From Dietzia cinnamea NBRC 102147 (GTDB taxonomy: Bacteria; Actinomycetota; Actinomycetes; Mycobacteriales; Mycobacteriaceae), in the NCBI RefSeq assembly GCF_001571065.1, contig NZ_BCSW01000005.1:62001-126000 (forward strand): a DNA stretch of 64,000 nt, in the 5' to 3' direction. Under the pieces are notes generated by a model, which ran no database searches, was not told the DNA's origin, and worked only from the letters and a program-made list of their open reading frames with translations. Position numbers and translations under genes: made by a program. Each line of letters begins with the position of its first letter. The stretch's first letter is position 1. Below are positions 18,290 to 27,008 of the stretch, one piece after another.

Positions 18290-18370
18290 TCCGGGACCTG
18301 CCGACGGCGGCCCGCCGGGCCACGTGACACCGCAGATGAGAACACCGCACGACACGAACGAGGAGTCGAC

Positions 18371-19585
18371 ATGAGCAAGAAGACCACCGGCAAGAAGTCC
18401 ACGTCCAAGGCCGAAGAGACCGGCGCCGACGCCTCCCGGGAACCCGCCGTCGGCGGCCCGCTCGGCCAGGCGATCGCCGCCGTGCGGACGCCGGTCTACG
18501 CCTACGTCGGGGCCAACGACCTCGCGATCCAGGCGGTCTCCGGGCTCGTGAACGACCTGCGCCGCCGCGCCGAGGACGCCGTCTCCGACGCGCAGTCCAA
18601 GGTCACCGAGCGCGTCTCCGACGTCCAGAACCGCATCACCGAGCGCGTGACCGGTGCCCAGGAGCGCGTCAGCGAGGTGCCCGAGCGCGTCCAGTCGCTG
18701 CCCGCGGAGGTCGAGGAGCTCGTCAACCGCTTCCGCCCCGAGGAGCTGCGCAAGATCGCCGACGCGTATGTGCAGGTGGCCGCCGGCATCTACGGCGGAC
18801 TCGCCGCCCGCGGCGAGGACGTCGTGAGCCGACTCCGTGAGGAGAACCCGCAGCTCGAGGCCGGACTCGCCCGCGTCAACGAGCAGGTCGCCCGCGCCGC
18901 CGGAGCGGTCGAGGAGCAGCGCGAGCTGGGCGAGGAGGCCCTCGGCACGGTCGCGCGCCAGACCCGGTCGATCGGCGTGAAGGCCGCCGGACGCGTCTCC
19001 AAGGCCGCCCGCCAGGCCGCCGAGTCCGCCGGTGACGCCGCCGACACGGCCGCCGAGCGCGTCGACGAGGTGGCCGACCGGGTCGACCGGACCGCCGACA
19101 AGGCCGCCGACCGCGTCGACGAGGCCGCCTCCACGGTCTCCGCCGAGGTCGCCCGCAGCACCGCGGAGGTCGAGGCCCGCACGACCCCGGCCAAGAAGGC
19201 GCCGGCGAAGAAGGCCCCGGCCAAGAAGGCGGCGGCCAAGAAGGCGGCGGCCAAGAAGGCGCCCGCGAAGAAGGCCCCGGCCAAGACCACGACCACCACG
19301 GCGGCCACGACGACCTCGACCACCGACAAGCCGGTGGCCGCCAAGCCCACGGCCGATGAGGCCGCGGCCGCGAAGGCGGTGGCCAAGACCACCGCCAAGC
19401 CGACCGGCGGCAAGCCCGCCGCCACCACGTCGTCGGCGGCCAAGCCCACCGGCGCCGAGGCGAGCGGCTCGAAGGCGGCAAGCTCGGACTCGGACGCGCC
19501 CTCGCCGGCCGAGCTCGCCGACAACGACCCGGCGCTGACCACCGCGGATACGCCGTTGCCGCCCGCCGGCACCGATCGCCCCTGA
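18371..19585 (+). CDS. hbhA: HbhA-like heparin-binding coiled-coil protein, enlarged
   Basis: HBHA is a surface-associated mycobacterial protein that binds heparan sulfate and is also linked to lipid bodies. The N-terminal 110 residues match it: [15 protein letters not shown], a long heptad-rich coiled coil with repeated [15 protein letters not shown], then [19 protein letters not shown]. The Lys/Ala-rich tail, the heparin-binding and methylated region in HBHA, is here KKAPAKK-type repeats at about residues 275-305, followed by a Thr/Ala/Lys region and an acidic end. At 404 residues it is twice the tuberculosis protein (199). GAGGAG lies 7 nt upstream. There is no signal peptide, as in HBHA. 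It follows the XRE regulator and ends at a terminator. Confidence 0.85.
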   Translation: MSKKTTGKKSTSKAEETGADASREPAVGGPLGQAIAAVRTPVYAYVGANDLAIQAVSGLVNDLRRRAEDAVSDAQSKVTERVSDVQNRITERVTGAQERVSEVPERVQSLPAEVEELVNRFRPEELRKIADAYVQVAAGIYGGLAARGEDVVSRLREENPQLEAGLARVNEQVARAAGAVEEQRELGEEALGTVARQTRSIGVKAAGRVSKAARQAAESAGDAADTAAERVDEVADRVDRTADKAADRVDEAASTVSAEVARSTAEVEARTTPAKKAPAKKAPAKKAAAKKAAAKKAPAKKAPAKTTTTTAATTTSTTDKPVAAKPTADEAAAAKAVAKTTAKPTGGKPAATTSSAAKPTGAEASGSKAASSDSDAPSPAELADNDPALTTADTPLPPAGTDRP

Positions 19586-19600
19586 CGCGATAGGAACACG

Positions 19601-19668
19601 CGCCCGGTCCGAAAGGCATTGGCGCCCGGTCGCGAAAGGCACCGACGCCCGGTCGCGTGAGGCACCGC
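19601..19668 (+). repeat. Three tandem 22-23-nt repeats after hbhA
   Basis: Units begin CGCCCGGTC at 19601, 19623 and 19646, each continuing as (C/G)GAAAGGCA or CGTGAGGCA. They lie between the hbhA stop and its terminator. No function can be read from them. Confidence 0.7.
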
Positions 19669-19708
19669 CGCCCCGGCCTGCTCCCTCTCCGAGCCGGCCG
19701 GGGCGGCG
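19666..19708 (+). terminator. Terminator after hbhA
   Basis: Perfect 13-bp stem CGCCGCCCCGGCC (19666-19678) / GGCCGGGGCGGCG (19696-19708) with a 17-nt loop, before the promoter at 19762. Confidence 0.75.
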
Positions 19709-19761
19709 CGCGTCTCGGACGGGTGTGAACATCATTACGCGGTCGTGTCCGACCGGGCAAC

Positions 19762-19767
19762 TACACT
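19762..19767 (+). promoter_or_regulatory. -10 element for leaderless DUF2516 transcript
   Basis: TACACT ends 7 nt before GTG 19775 with no Shine-Dalgarno in between; one of the clearest leaderless signals in the window. Confidence 0.6.
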
Positions 19768-19774
19768 GGGATCC

Positions 19775-20056
19775 GTGATTGACACGCTTACCGGCACGTG
19801 GGGAACTGTCCAGCTCATCATCCAGGGCGCGCTCGTCGTGTGGGCGCTGGCCGGGCTGGTGCTGGCCGCGCTGCCGCCGGCCTCGGCGTACTCCGTGGAG
19901 GGGAAGTGGCCCAAGCCGGCATGGATCGCCATCTGTGCTGTCGCCGCCCTGCTGTTCGCCGTCCGGCCGCTCGGTTTCCTCAGCATCATCGCGATGGTGG
20001 CGGTGGGCGTGTTCTTCGCCGACGTGCGTCCCGCGGTCGGCGGTCGACGGAGGTGA
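19775..20056 (+). CDS. DUF2516 family membrane protein
   Basis: 93-residue protein with three hydrophobic segments at about 11-33, 49-64 and 66-82 and a basic end, matching the actinobacterial DUF2516 family and Rv0476 in position. Function unknown. The start GTG is fixed by the -10 TACACT at leaderless distance. Its TGA overlaps the GTG of the MerR gene in a GTGA, so the two are co-translated. Confidence 0.85.
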   Translation: MIDTLTGTWGTVQLIIQGALVVWALAGLVLAALPPASAYSVEGKWPKPAWIAICAVAALLFAVRPLGFLSIIAMVAVGVFFADVRPAVGGRRR

Positions 20057-20763
20057 AGACGCCGGAGGCCGGGCCGCTGCAGCGGATCGAGGAACTGGCC
20101 GAGGACTCCGGCACCACCGTGCGCAACATCCGCGTCTACCAGGAGCGCGGTCTGCTGCCCCCGCCCGTCCGCCGGGGACGCACCGCCTTCTACGGGCCGG
20201 ACCACAAGCGGCGTCTCGCTCAGATCCTGCGTCTCCTCGACCGCGGCTACACGTTCGCCACGATCGAGGAGTTGTTCATCGCCGAACGGCACGGCTTCAC
20301 GCTCACGGAGCTTCTCGAGCTGGAAGCGGTCCGGCCGACGCGCCGCTCCACCGGTGGGCGCCGGCGACTGCCGCGAGGGGGAGTGGACGCGGTCGCCGGG
20401 TTCGAGCTACCGGAGCACCTCCTCGACCGGGGCGAGTCGATCGGCCTCGCCAGCGATTCGGCCGCGGCGGACCACTTCTTCGCCGACCGCTACATGCTGG
20501 AGATGTTCCGCGAGCTGATCGTGCTGGGGGTCGGCGAGGAGGGGATCGACAAGATCGGCCACCTGTTCATGGAGGGGCAGAGCACCGCGGCCGAGGCGAT
20601 CGACGTTCTCGTGCAGACCATGAAGGACGCCGGGATGGACCAGTCGACCATCATCAGGCGGGTGGCCGGCATCCTTCCGCGGGCCGGCGCCGCCGCCCGG
20701 CTCATCTTCCTGTCCGCCGCCCAGACCCTGCTCACCGACAGGCACGGCTTCCCCAAGAGTTGA
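20053..20763 (+). CDS. MerR-family transcriptional regulator
   Basis: 236 residues. The winged-helix HTH at about residues 10-75 contains IEELAEDSGTTVRNIRVYQE and RGLLPPPVRRGRTAFYG, the MerR hallmark, followed by the LLDRGYTFATIEELF helix. The C-terminal 140 residues are helical with no metal-binding cysteines, so an organic or protein ligand is more likely than a metal. GTG at 20053 overlaps the DUF2516 stop by 4 nt. It converges on purU. Its position differs from M. tuberculosis, where Rv0477 encodes a small secreted protein. Targets unknown. Confidence 0.88.
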   Translation: MKTPEAGPLQRIEELAEDSGTTVRNIRVYQERGLLPPPVRRGRTAFYGPDHKRRLAQILRLLDRGYTFATIEELFIAERHGFTLTELLELEAVRPTRRSTGGRRRLPRGGVDAVAGFELPEHLLDRGESIGLASDSAAADHFFADRYMLEMFRELIVLGVGEEGIDKIGHLFMEGQSTAAEAIDVLVQTMKDAGMDQSTIIRRVAGILPRAGAAARLIFLSAAQTLLTDRHGFPKS

Positions 20764-20799
20764 GCGACGTGAGCGCCGGACGGCCGCCGATCGGACGGT

Positions 20800-21666
20800 C
20801 TAGGTGAACACCACGGTCCGGGCACCGTGCACCAGGACCCGGTCCTCCAGGTGCCAGCGCAGCCCGCGGGCCAGCACCAGCTTCTCGGCGTCGCGGCCCT
20901 GGCGCACCATGTCCTTCACCGTCGCCGTGTGGTCCACGCGGATGACGTCCTGCTCGATGATAGGCCCCTCGTCGAGGTCGGCCGTCACGTAGTGGCACGT
21001 CGCGCCGATGAGCTTCACGCCCCGGACGTGCGCCTGGTGATACGGGCGGGCGCCGACGAAGCTGGGCAGGAAGCTGTGATGGATGTTGATCGCGCGACCG
21101 GCCCACCGGGTGCAAAGGTCGTCCGGCAGGACCTGCATGAAGCGGGCCAGGACGATCGCGTGCGGGTCGATGTCGTCGACGAGTCCGGCGACCTGCTCGA
21201 ACGCCGGGCCCCGCTCGGCGGGGTCGGCCGGGAACGGAACGTGGTGGAACGGCACGCCGTGCGCCTCGGCCATCCCCCGCAGGGTGTCGTGGTTGCCGAT
21301 CACCGCACGGATGCGGGCGGGGTAGTCACCGCTCTCGACCCGACCCAGCAGGTCGTGGAGGCAGTGGCCCTCCTTGGACACCAGGATGACGACGTCCTTC
21401 GGCTCGGACGAGTCGGAGATCTGCCAGTCGGCCTCGGGTCCCAGCTCGCTGGCCACCCGTTCGAAGCGACGGCGGAGTTCGTCGATCTCCATGCCGATCG
21501 ATTCGGCGTCGACGGACTGGCGGGTGAAGAACCAGCCGGTGTCCTCGTCCGCGTGGTACGCCGCCTCCATGATGGTCCCGCCCAGTTCTGCGAGGAAGGT
21601 CGCGATCCGGGCGACGATACCGATGCGGTCGGGGCAGCCCAGCGTGAGGACGAAGCGTCGTGACAT
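20800..21666 (-). CDS. purU: Formyltetrahydrofolate deformylase
   Basis: Hydrolyses 10-formyl-tetrahydrofolate to formate and tetrahydrofolate, supplying formate for PurT and balancing the one-carbon pool. The 288-residue protein has an N-terminal ACT domain ([20 protein letters not shown]) and a C-terminal formyltransferase fold with [27 protein letters not shown] and [17 protein letters not shown] at 21666 (MSRRFVLTL) is preferred to an upstream in-frame start because homology begins here and a CACAAT hexamer lies 8 nt upstream. It is divergent from deoC. Confidence 0.95.
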   Translation of the reverse strand: MSRRFVLTLGCPDRIGIVARIATFLAELGGTIMEAAYHADEDTGWFFTRQSVDAESIGMEIDELRRRFERVASELGPEADWQISDSSEPKDVVILVSKEGHCLHDLLGRVESGDYPARIRAVIGNHDTLRGMAEAHGVPFHHVPFPADPAERGPAFEQVAGLVDDIDPHAIVLARFMQVLPDDLCTRWAGRAINIHHSFLPSFVGARPYHQAHVRGVKLIGATCHYVTADLDEGPIIEQDVIRVDHTATVKDMVRQGRDAEKLVLARGLRWHLEDRVLVHGARTVVFT

Positions 21667-21719
21667 GGGTGTCCATTGTGCCACCAGGCGCATCGGCCGC
21701 TCCCGCTAGGCTGGCCGGC
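21667..21719. promoter_or_regulatory. 53-bp divergent promoter region purU/deoC
   Basis: Minus-strand CACAAT (plus 21675-21680, 8 nt from the purU ATG) and plus-strand TAGGCT (21707-21712, 7 nt from the deoC ATG). Both genes can be leaderless, and RNA polymerase bound at one promoter would cover the other. Confidence 0.5.
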
Positions 21720-22418
21720 ATGGACGCCACTCCGACCGCTCAGCTCACCCGTGCCCGCGTCGCCTCGATGATCGACCACACCCTGCTCTCGCCTGACGCG
21801 TCCCGCGAGGACGTGCAGGCCTGCCTCGACGAGGCCCGCGAGCTGGGCGTCAAGGCCGTGTGTGTCAGTCCGGCGATGCTGCCGGTGCGACCGGACCGGC
21901 AGGTCGTCGCCACGGTCGCGGGGTTCCCGTCAGGCAAGCATCATTCGCTGGTCAAGGCGATGGAGGGCCGGCTCGCGGTGGACCAGGGCGCCGCCGAGGT
22001 GGACATGGTGATCGATGTGGGCGCCGCCATCGCGGGCCTCGTCGACGAGGTGATGGCCGACGTGCTGGCGATGCGGGACGCCGTGCCGCCGCCGGTGGTG
22101 CTCAAGGTGATCCTCGAGACCGCCGCCATCCACAAGGCGCTGGGGGACGAGGCGGGCGACGAGCGGATCGAGGCCCTGTGCCGGGCCGTCGCGCGCGCGG
22201 GCGCCGACTTCGTCAAGACCTCCACCGGCTTCCACCCCGCCGGCGGGGCGAGCGTGCGCGCGGTCGAGGCGATGCACCGCGCGGTCGGGGGGAAGGTGGG
22301 CATCAAGGCGTCCGGCGGGATCCGCGACGCCGACACCGCCCGCGCGATGATCGCGGCGGGCGCCACCCGGCTCGGCCTGAGCGGCACCCGGGCGGTGCTC
22401 GACGGGTTCCCCGAGTAG
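21720..22418 (+). CDS. deoC: Deoxyribose-phosphate aldolase
   Basis: Class I aldolase splitting 2-deoxyribose 5-phosphate into glyceraldehyde 3-phosphate and acetaldehyde in deoxynucleoside salvage. The 232-residue TIM barrel begins [13 protein letters not shown] and has the catalytic lysine in FVKTSTGF and the second lysine in [14 protein letters not shown] at 21720 sits 7 nt after TAGGCT, so the mRNA is probably leaderless. It occupies the place of Rv0478. The gene is convergent with the oxidoreductase at 22479. Confidence 0.96.
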   Translation: MDATPTAQLTRARVASMIDHTLLSPDASREDVQACLDEARELGVKAVCVSPAMLPVRPDRQVVATVAGFPSGKHHSLVKAMEGRLAVDQGAAEVDMVIDVGAAIAGLVDEVMADVLAMRDAVPPPVVLKVILETAAIHKALGDEAGDERIEALCRAVARAGADFVKTSTGFHPAGGASVRAVEAMHRAVGGKVGIKASGGIRDADTARAMIAAGATRLGLSGTRAVLDGFPE

Positions 22419-22478
22419 TCCTGCCGTCCGGCCGCTGCTGGTCCGACGCAGGCCTTCACCCAGGGCCCCCGGCGGGTG

Positions 22479-23435
22479 TCAATCCCGTCCGGTGGTGAGC
22501 ACCATCTTCCCGGTGGTGCGACCGGTCTCGCCCCGGCGGTGCGCCTCGGCGGCCTGCTCCAGCGGGAACACGTCGGCGATCGTCGCCCGCAGCGACCCCT
22601 GCTCGACGAGGTCGGTGATCGAGAGCAGGTCGTGGCGCGAGGCGTCGACCAGCATCCGGACGGCCCGCACCCCGAGCCGCTCGGCTTCGCGGTAGAGGTC
22701 GTCAGAGCCGACGGGCAGGATCGACACGACGATCCCGCCGGACCGCAGCGTGCGCAGCGACGCCAGCGAGGTCTCGCCGCCGATGGTGTCGAGCACGGCG
22801 TCGACGTCCGAGACGGCCTCTGCGATGTCCACCTCGCGGTAGTCGATCGGCTCGTCCACGCCGATCTCCCGCAGGAAGTCGTGCTTCTCCGAGCTGGCGG
22901 TGCCGATCACGTGGGCGCCGCGAGCCTTGGCGATCTGCACGGCCACGTGCCCGACCCCGCCGGCGGCCGCGTGGATCAGGACGCGCTGGCCGGGCTGGAT
23001 CCGTGCGTTCTCGACGAGCGCCTGCCACGCGGTGAGCGAGACCAGCGGCAGCGCGGCGGCCTGCACGTGGTCGAGCGAGGCCGGCTTGGGTGCGAACCAG
23101 GCGGCGGGGGCGGTGACGTACTCGGCGTGGGCGCCGTGGCCGAACGGGTACGAGAGCAGGCCGAACACCTCGTCGCCGGGGGAGAACCGCGCGACGCCGA
23201 TGCCGACCTCCTCGACCACGCCCGACAGGTCCCAACCGAGGACGAACGGCGGCTCGCCGATGAATCCGCCGGTGGCGCGGTGCTTCCAGTCGGTGGGGTT
23301 GACGCTGGCGGCCTCGACTCGGATCAGGACCTCGTTGGTGCGGGGAGTGGGGCGGGGGAGGTCGACGACGGCGAGGACGTCCGGCTCACCGAGGGTCTGC
23401 TGTTGCACGGCACGCATGGTGGCTTTGTTGGTCAT
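22479..23435 (-). CDS. Zinc-free quinone oxidoreductase / MDR alcohol dehydrogenase family
   Basis: 318-residue medium-chain reductase of the quinone oxidoreductase (QOR) type, using NADPH to reduce quinones or enones. The N-terminal GroES-like domain includes EVLIRVEAASVNPTDWK and VLGWDLSGVVEEVG; the nucleotide-binding domain has VLIHAAAGGVGHVAVQIAK; it ends GKMVLTTGRD. The structural zinc cysteines are absent, as expected for QOR. ATG at 23435 (MTNKATMRAVQQ) is preceded by CACCCT 6 nt upstream; MRAVQQQ at 23417 is an alternative. It is flanked by deoC (convergent) and a phosphoesterase on the same strand 72 bp upstream. Confidence 0.9.
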   Translation of the reverse strand: MTNKATMRAVQQQTLGEPDVLAVVDLPRPTPRTNEVLIRVEAASVNPTDWKHRATGGFIGEPPFVLGWDLSGVVEEVGIGVARFSPGDEVFGLLSYPFGHGAHAEYVTAPAAWFAPKPASLDHVQAAALPLVSLTAWQALVENARIQPGQRVLIHAAAGGVGHVAVQIAKARGAHVIGTASSEKHDFLREIGVDEPIDYREVDIAEAVSDVDAVLDTIGGETSLASLRTLRSGGIVVSILPVGSDDLYREAERLGVRAVRMLVDASRHDLLSITDLVEQGSLRATIADVFPLEQAAEAHRRGETGRTTGKMVLTTGRD

Positions 23436-23507
23436 GGCTCCAGGGTGGCAGAATCCCGGGCCCGCCGCCCGGCTCGTCCCGCCCGTCACCCGCCACGCGG
23501 GCGCGGT

Positions 23508-24056
23508 TCAGCACCGTGGCGGCAGCCGGTGCAGTTCCACGTCGCGGAGCTCGCCTCCGGTGATGGCCGCCGTCATGTACGTGTGGTGCGGCTGGCGTCG
23601 GCGATCGGTCGGGGAACCGGGGTTGAGCAGGCGCAGGCCGCCCTCCCCGGACGCGCCCTCCCCGGAGCCGCCCTCCTCGGACACTCGCGGCGCGGTGGTG
23701 TCCCACGGGATGTGCGAGTGCCCGAAGACCAGGACGTCGGTGTCGGGGAAGGCCCTGGCCATGCGCTTCTCCCGTCCCGCGGACGCGCCGGCCTCGTGGG
23801 TGACGGCAAGTCGCACGCCGTCGTGCGTCGCGCGGGCCACCTCGGGCAGACGCTCGCGCAGCTCCGGGCCGTCGTTGTTGCCCCAGCAGGCGATGAGCCG
23901 CGCGGAGCGTTCCTCGAGGGCGTCGAGCAGGGCGACGTCCATCCAGTCCCCGGCGTGGATCACCACGTCGGCCGCGTCGACCTCGTCCCAGACCCGGGCC
24001 GGCAGGTCGCGGGCGCGGGTCGGGACGTGGGTGTCGGAGATGATGAGCAGGCGCAT
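23508..24056 (-). CDS. YfcE/MJ0936-type metallophosphoesterase
   Basis: 182-residue calcineurin-like phosphoesterase. Metal ligands are visible as IISDTHVP, IHAGDW, WGNNDG, THE and FGHSHIPW, and the family's terminal NPGSPTDRRR. An acidic Gly/Ser/Glu-rich insertion (EEGGSGEGASGEGGL), encoded by a short tandem repeat near 23636-23680, sits just before NPGSPT and is absent from typical members. Such proteins hydrolyse phosphodiesters or small phosphate esters in vitro; physiological substrate unknown. CACACT lies 6 nt before the ATG at 24056. Confidence 0.88.
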   Translation of the reverse strand: MRLLIISDTHVPTRARDLPARVWDEVDAADVVIHAGDWMDVALLDALEERSARLIACWGNNDGPELRERLPEVARATHDGVRLAVTHEAGASAGREKRMARAFPDTDVLVFGHSHIPWDTTAPRVSEEGGSGEGASGEGGLRLLNPGSPTDRRRQPHHTYMTAAITGGELRDVELHRLPPRC

Positions 24057-24140
24057 GGGCCCAGTGTGCCGGGCGCCGCGACAGACAGCCGTCGCGGATC
24101 GGTGGCCGCGTCCGGCGGACGAGCCCTGGCAGGTCGACCT

Positions 24141-25004
24141 CTAGCGGGTCGACTCCAGCACCACGTCGCGGCCGGCCAGGTCCACGGTCATCCCGCCGTC
24201 GACCACGCGGACGCCGGTGAGCTCGATGCCCTCGGGCAGGTCGGCGAGCGCGGAATCCATCATCGAGACGGTCCCGCCCAGGATCTCCGAGGGCAGCTGG
24301 AACCCGAGGACCGAGGCCTGCTGGGGATCCATCTCGAGGTTGCCGTCGATGAGCCGCGGCGTCACCACGGCCTCGGCGAGCCCGCTGATCGAGACGCGCA
24401 GGGTGCCCGCCGCGGGATCGGAGACGATGTCCTGCACCTGGATCAGCCCGCCCAGCAGGCTGTCGCCCACGCCGCCCGCGCCCTCGGACTGGGCGGCCGC
24501 GGTCATGGTCTCGTCGGACACGAACGCGGTGCCGGTGAGCGAGTCGATGCGTGAGGTCTCACCCTCGGACCGCACGCCCTCGGCGGTGATGTCGATCGCC
24601 GGGACCGGGCCGGTCGCGCCCTCGGCCGGGGCCCCGTCGGTGGTGATGCGGATCGTGCCGAGCGTGCCGGTGACGTACGACAGCAGGACCGGCTGGGGTC
24701 CCAGCTCGACCTCGGGGGTGGAGCCGAGCGTGGCGGTGATCTCCTCGCGGAGGTTGTCCTTGATGGCGCCGCGCATCCCGAACTCCAGGCCCACGGCCCC
24801 GGCCACCAGCAGCACGATGAGCAGAACGGCGCCGATGACGATCCGGCGGCCCGTGAGACTCCCGCCCCGGGGTTCACCCGCCCCGTCGCCCGGAAGGGGC
24901 GCTGCCGCGTCGGCGGGCCGGGCGGCGAACTGCTCGGTGGGAGCGTTCTGCACGCCCGGGTGATCGAAGGCGGGAAGTCGCTGGGTGTCTCTCGGCGGCT
25001 GCAT
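24141..25004 (-). CDS. DUF2993 family membrane-anchored LmeA-like lipid-binding-fold protein
   Basis: 287 residues: about 50 Pro/Ala-rich cytoplasmic residues, one transmembrane helix (about 54-74, IVIGAVLLIVLLVAGAVGL), then an extracytoplasmic domain with paired strands of the DUF2993 family. DUF2993 includes the mycobacterial lipomannan elongation protein LmeA, which binds phosphoinositides, but this protein is the Rv0479c-like member whose role is not defined. ATG at 25004 has GACAAT 8 nt upstream. A DUF2505 gene lies upstream on the same strand; the intervening nitrilase gene of M. tuberculosis (Rv0480c) is absent. Confidence 0.8.
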   Translation of the reverse strand: MQPPRDTQRLPAFDHPGVQNAPTEQFAARPADAAAPLPGDGAGEPRGGSLTGRRIVIGAVLLIVLLVAGAVGLEFGMRGAIKDNLREEITATLGSTPEVELGPQPVLLSYVTGTLGTIRITTDGAPAEGATGPVPAIDITAEGVRSEGETSRIDSLTGTAFVSDETMTAAAQSEGAGGVGDSLLGGLIQVQDIVSDPAAGTLRVSISGLAEAVVTPRLIDGNLEMDPQQASVLGFQLPSEILGGTVSMMDSALADLPEGIELTGVRVVDGGMTVDLAGRDVVLESTR

Positions 25005-25078
25005 CGCTTCCGATTGTCACCGAAAAGGCGTCGGCGTGCAGCACCCACTTCGCCGGGCGGGGGCGTGCGGGCGGTGGG

Positions 25079-25579
25079 TCAGCGGGCGGCGGTCCAGCGG
25101 TTGAGGTGCCGGTACTCGGCCTCGAACAGCCGGTCCAGGTGCGAGACCACCATCTTCTCGAGCTTGCCGCCGAGCAGCGGTACCGACACCTTGACCTGCC
25201 CGGACACCGACTCCTCGGCGGCGCCGTCCCGGTCCACTGCGGTCGCGTCGCCGCTGATGAGCCCCAGCCCACCCGCCGCCTCGGCGCGCGCGGATCCGGT
25301 GAACGTCCGACCGTCGAAGCCGGAGTAGGTGCTGGTGCGCACGATGGTCAGTTCGCCCGGCAGGAACCTGCGGGCCGAGTCGGGGATGTCGTCCTCCGGG
25401 ATGTGCTGCGTGATGGTCACGCGGACGCCGTCCGCGGTAGAGGCGAAGTCGTCGAGGCTGTCCTTGTCGGTCCCCACCGCCAGGAGTCGCTCGCGCCAGT
25501 ACTCCTCGCTGCCGTAGGCCGAGTACACGGTCTCGATGGGGGCGTCGATACGGGCGTTGTGGGAGAAGCGGGTCGCCAT
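25079..25579 (-). CDS. DUF2505 family protein (START/polyketide-cyclase-like fold)
   Basis: 166 residues beginning [22 protein letters not shown], followed by a strand-rich domain ([49 protein letters not shown]) and a long C-terminal helix ending LNRWTAAR. This is the actinobacterial DUF2505 family, distantly like START-type hydrophobic ligand-binding folds; Rv0481c has the same place. No enzymatic residues are recognisable. TAGGGT lies 8 nt before the ATG. Divergent from murB. Confidence 0.85.
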   Translation of the reverse strand: MATRFSHNARIDAPIETVYSAYGSEEYWRERLLAVGTDKDSLDDFASTADGVRVTITQHIPEDDIPDSARRFLPGELTIVRTSTYSGFDGRTFTGSARAEAAGGLGLISGDATAVDRDGAAEESVSGQVKVSVPLLGGKLEKMVVSHLDRLFEAEYRHLNRWTAAR

Positions 25580-25617
25580 GGGGTCCGACCCTACAAGCGC
25601 CGGTTACCCTCGGGCGT
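25580..25617. promoter_or_regulatory. 38-bp divergent promoter region DUF2505/murB
   Basis: Minus-strand TAGGGT (plus 25588-25593) and plus-strand TACCCT (25605-25610), the latter exactly 7 nt from the murB GTG. There is no room for a Shine-Dalgarno leader for either gene. Confidence 0.55.
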
Positions 25618-26805
25618 GTGAACCCGCCCCCGTCCGACCCCGTGCACCCGGCCGCGCAGCGGTCCGCCGGAACCTCCGCGCCGCACCCCGCCGACCCGGT
25701 CGTCGCCGAGCTGACCCGCGCCGCCGGCATCACCGCGACCGCCGGCGCGCGGCTGGCCGACCTGACGACCCTGCGCATCGGTGGCCGTCCGCGAGCGCTG
25801 CTCGAGTGCGCGACGCCCGAGGCGGTGGTCGCCGCCGTGCGCGCCCTCGACGCCGCCGAGGTCCCGGTGCTGGTGCTGGGCGGCGGGTCCAACCTGGTGG
25901 TCGCCGGTGGTGACCTCGACCTGGTGGTGGTGGCCGTGCGGAACCGGGAGGTCGAGTACCTCGCCGGCGCCGACGAGGGCCGTCTCGTCGTGCGCGCCGG
26001 TGCCGGGCTGACCTGGGACGACCTCGTCGTCGACACCGTCGGCCGCGGGTACGGGGGGCTGGAGTGCCTGTCCGGAATCCCCGGGTCCGTCGGCGCGACG
26101 CCCGTGCAGAACGTCGGCGCGTACGGCGTGGAGGTCGCCCAGATCCTGCACCGCGTGCGGTGGTATGACCGCGCGACCGGCGTCGATGAGTGGGTGACCC
26201 CGGAGGCCCTGGGGCTGGCCTACCGCACGTCGGTCCTGAAGAACACCGACCGCGCCGTGGTGCTCGAGGTGGAGCTCCGACTCGACCCCGCGGGGCGCAG
26301 CGAGCCGATCCGGTACGCCGAGCTCGCCGGCCGCCTCGGCGTGACGCCGGGCGAGCGGACCGACCCCGCCGTCGTGCGGCGTACCGTGCTGGAGCTGCGG
26401 CGCGGCAAGGGGATGGTGCTCGACGACGACGACGAGGACACCTGGTCCGCGGGGTCCTTCTTCACCAACCCGGTGATTCGCGAGGACGAACTCCCCACGG
26501 TGCGGTCCCGGGTGGCCGCCCGTCTGGGGTCCGGCCCGGCCGAGCAGATGCCCGCCTTCTCCGCGCCCGGCGGGGTCAAGCTCTCCGCGGGCTGGCTCAT
26601 AGAGCGGGCCGGATTCGGCAAGGGACACCCTTCGTCGTCGTCCCCCGCCCGCCTGTCCACCAAGCACACGCTCGCGCTGACCAACAGGGGCGCGGCCACC
26701 TCCGACGACATCATCGCGCTGGCGCGCGAGGTGCGCGACGGCGTGCGGGAGGCGTTCGGAGTGGAGCTGCACCCCGAGCCCGTGTGGGTGGGCTGCCACA
26801 TCTGA
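25618..26805 (+). CDS. murB: UDP-N-acetylenolpyruvoylglucosamine reductase
   Basis: FAD enzyme reducing UDP-GlcNAc-enolpyruvate to UDP-MurNAc, the second committed step of peptidoglycan precursor synthesis. 395 residues with a poorly conserved N-terminal 30, then [16 protein letters not shown] and [14 protein letters not shown] (FAD), [22 protein letters not shown], the catalytic serine in [12 protein letters not shown] and the C-terminal [13 protein letters not shown] at 25618 is set by the leaderless -10. It is a type I MurB and equals Rv0482. The next conserved gene in M. tuberculosis, the L,D-transpeptidase lprQ, is missing here. Confidence 0.96.
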   Translation: MNPPPSDPVHPAAQRSAGTSAPHPADPVVAELTRAAGITATAGARLADLTTLRIGGRPRALLECATPEAVVAAVRALDAAEVPVLVLGGGSNLVVAGGDLDLVVVAVRNREVEYLAGADEGRLVVRAGAGLTWDDLVVDTVGRGYGGLECLSGIPGSVGATPVQNVGAYGVEVAQILHRVRWYDRATGVDEWVTPEALGLAYRTSVLKNTDRAVVLEVELRLDPAGRSEPIRYAELAGRLGVTPGERTDPAVVRRTVLELRRGKGMVLDDDDEDTWSAGSFFTNPVIREDELPTVRSRVAARLGSGPAEQMPAFSAPGGVKLSAGWLIERAGFGKGHPSSSSPARLSTKHTLALTNRGAATSDDIIALAREVRDGVREAFGVELHPEPVWVGCHI

Positions 26806-27008
26806 CCGGTCCGCCCGGCCGTGGGATGCCGCCGCCAGCCGCGGGGTGGGCTCCGGCGCGGGTGAGCCCCGGCACCCGCAGGGCAGCGCCGTGACAACCC
26901 CGCCGCCCGGCGCGCCGGTCGTCCCTGGCACGCTGGTCCCAGGCCTTCTAAGCTCGTCACGCCCCCGTGCGCCCGCCCGGCGCCGCCGTTTTCCCTGGAG
27001 AATCGCCC

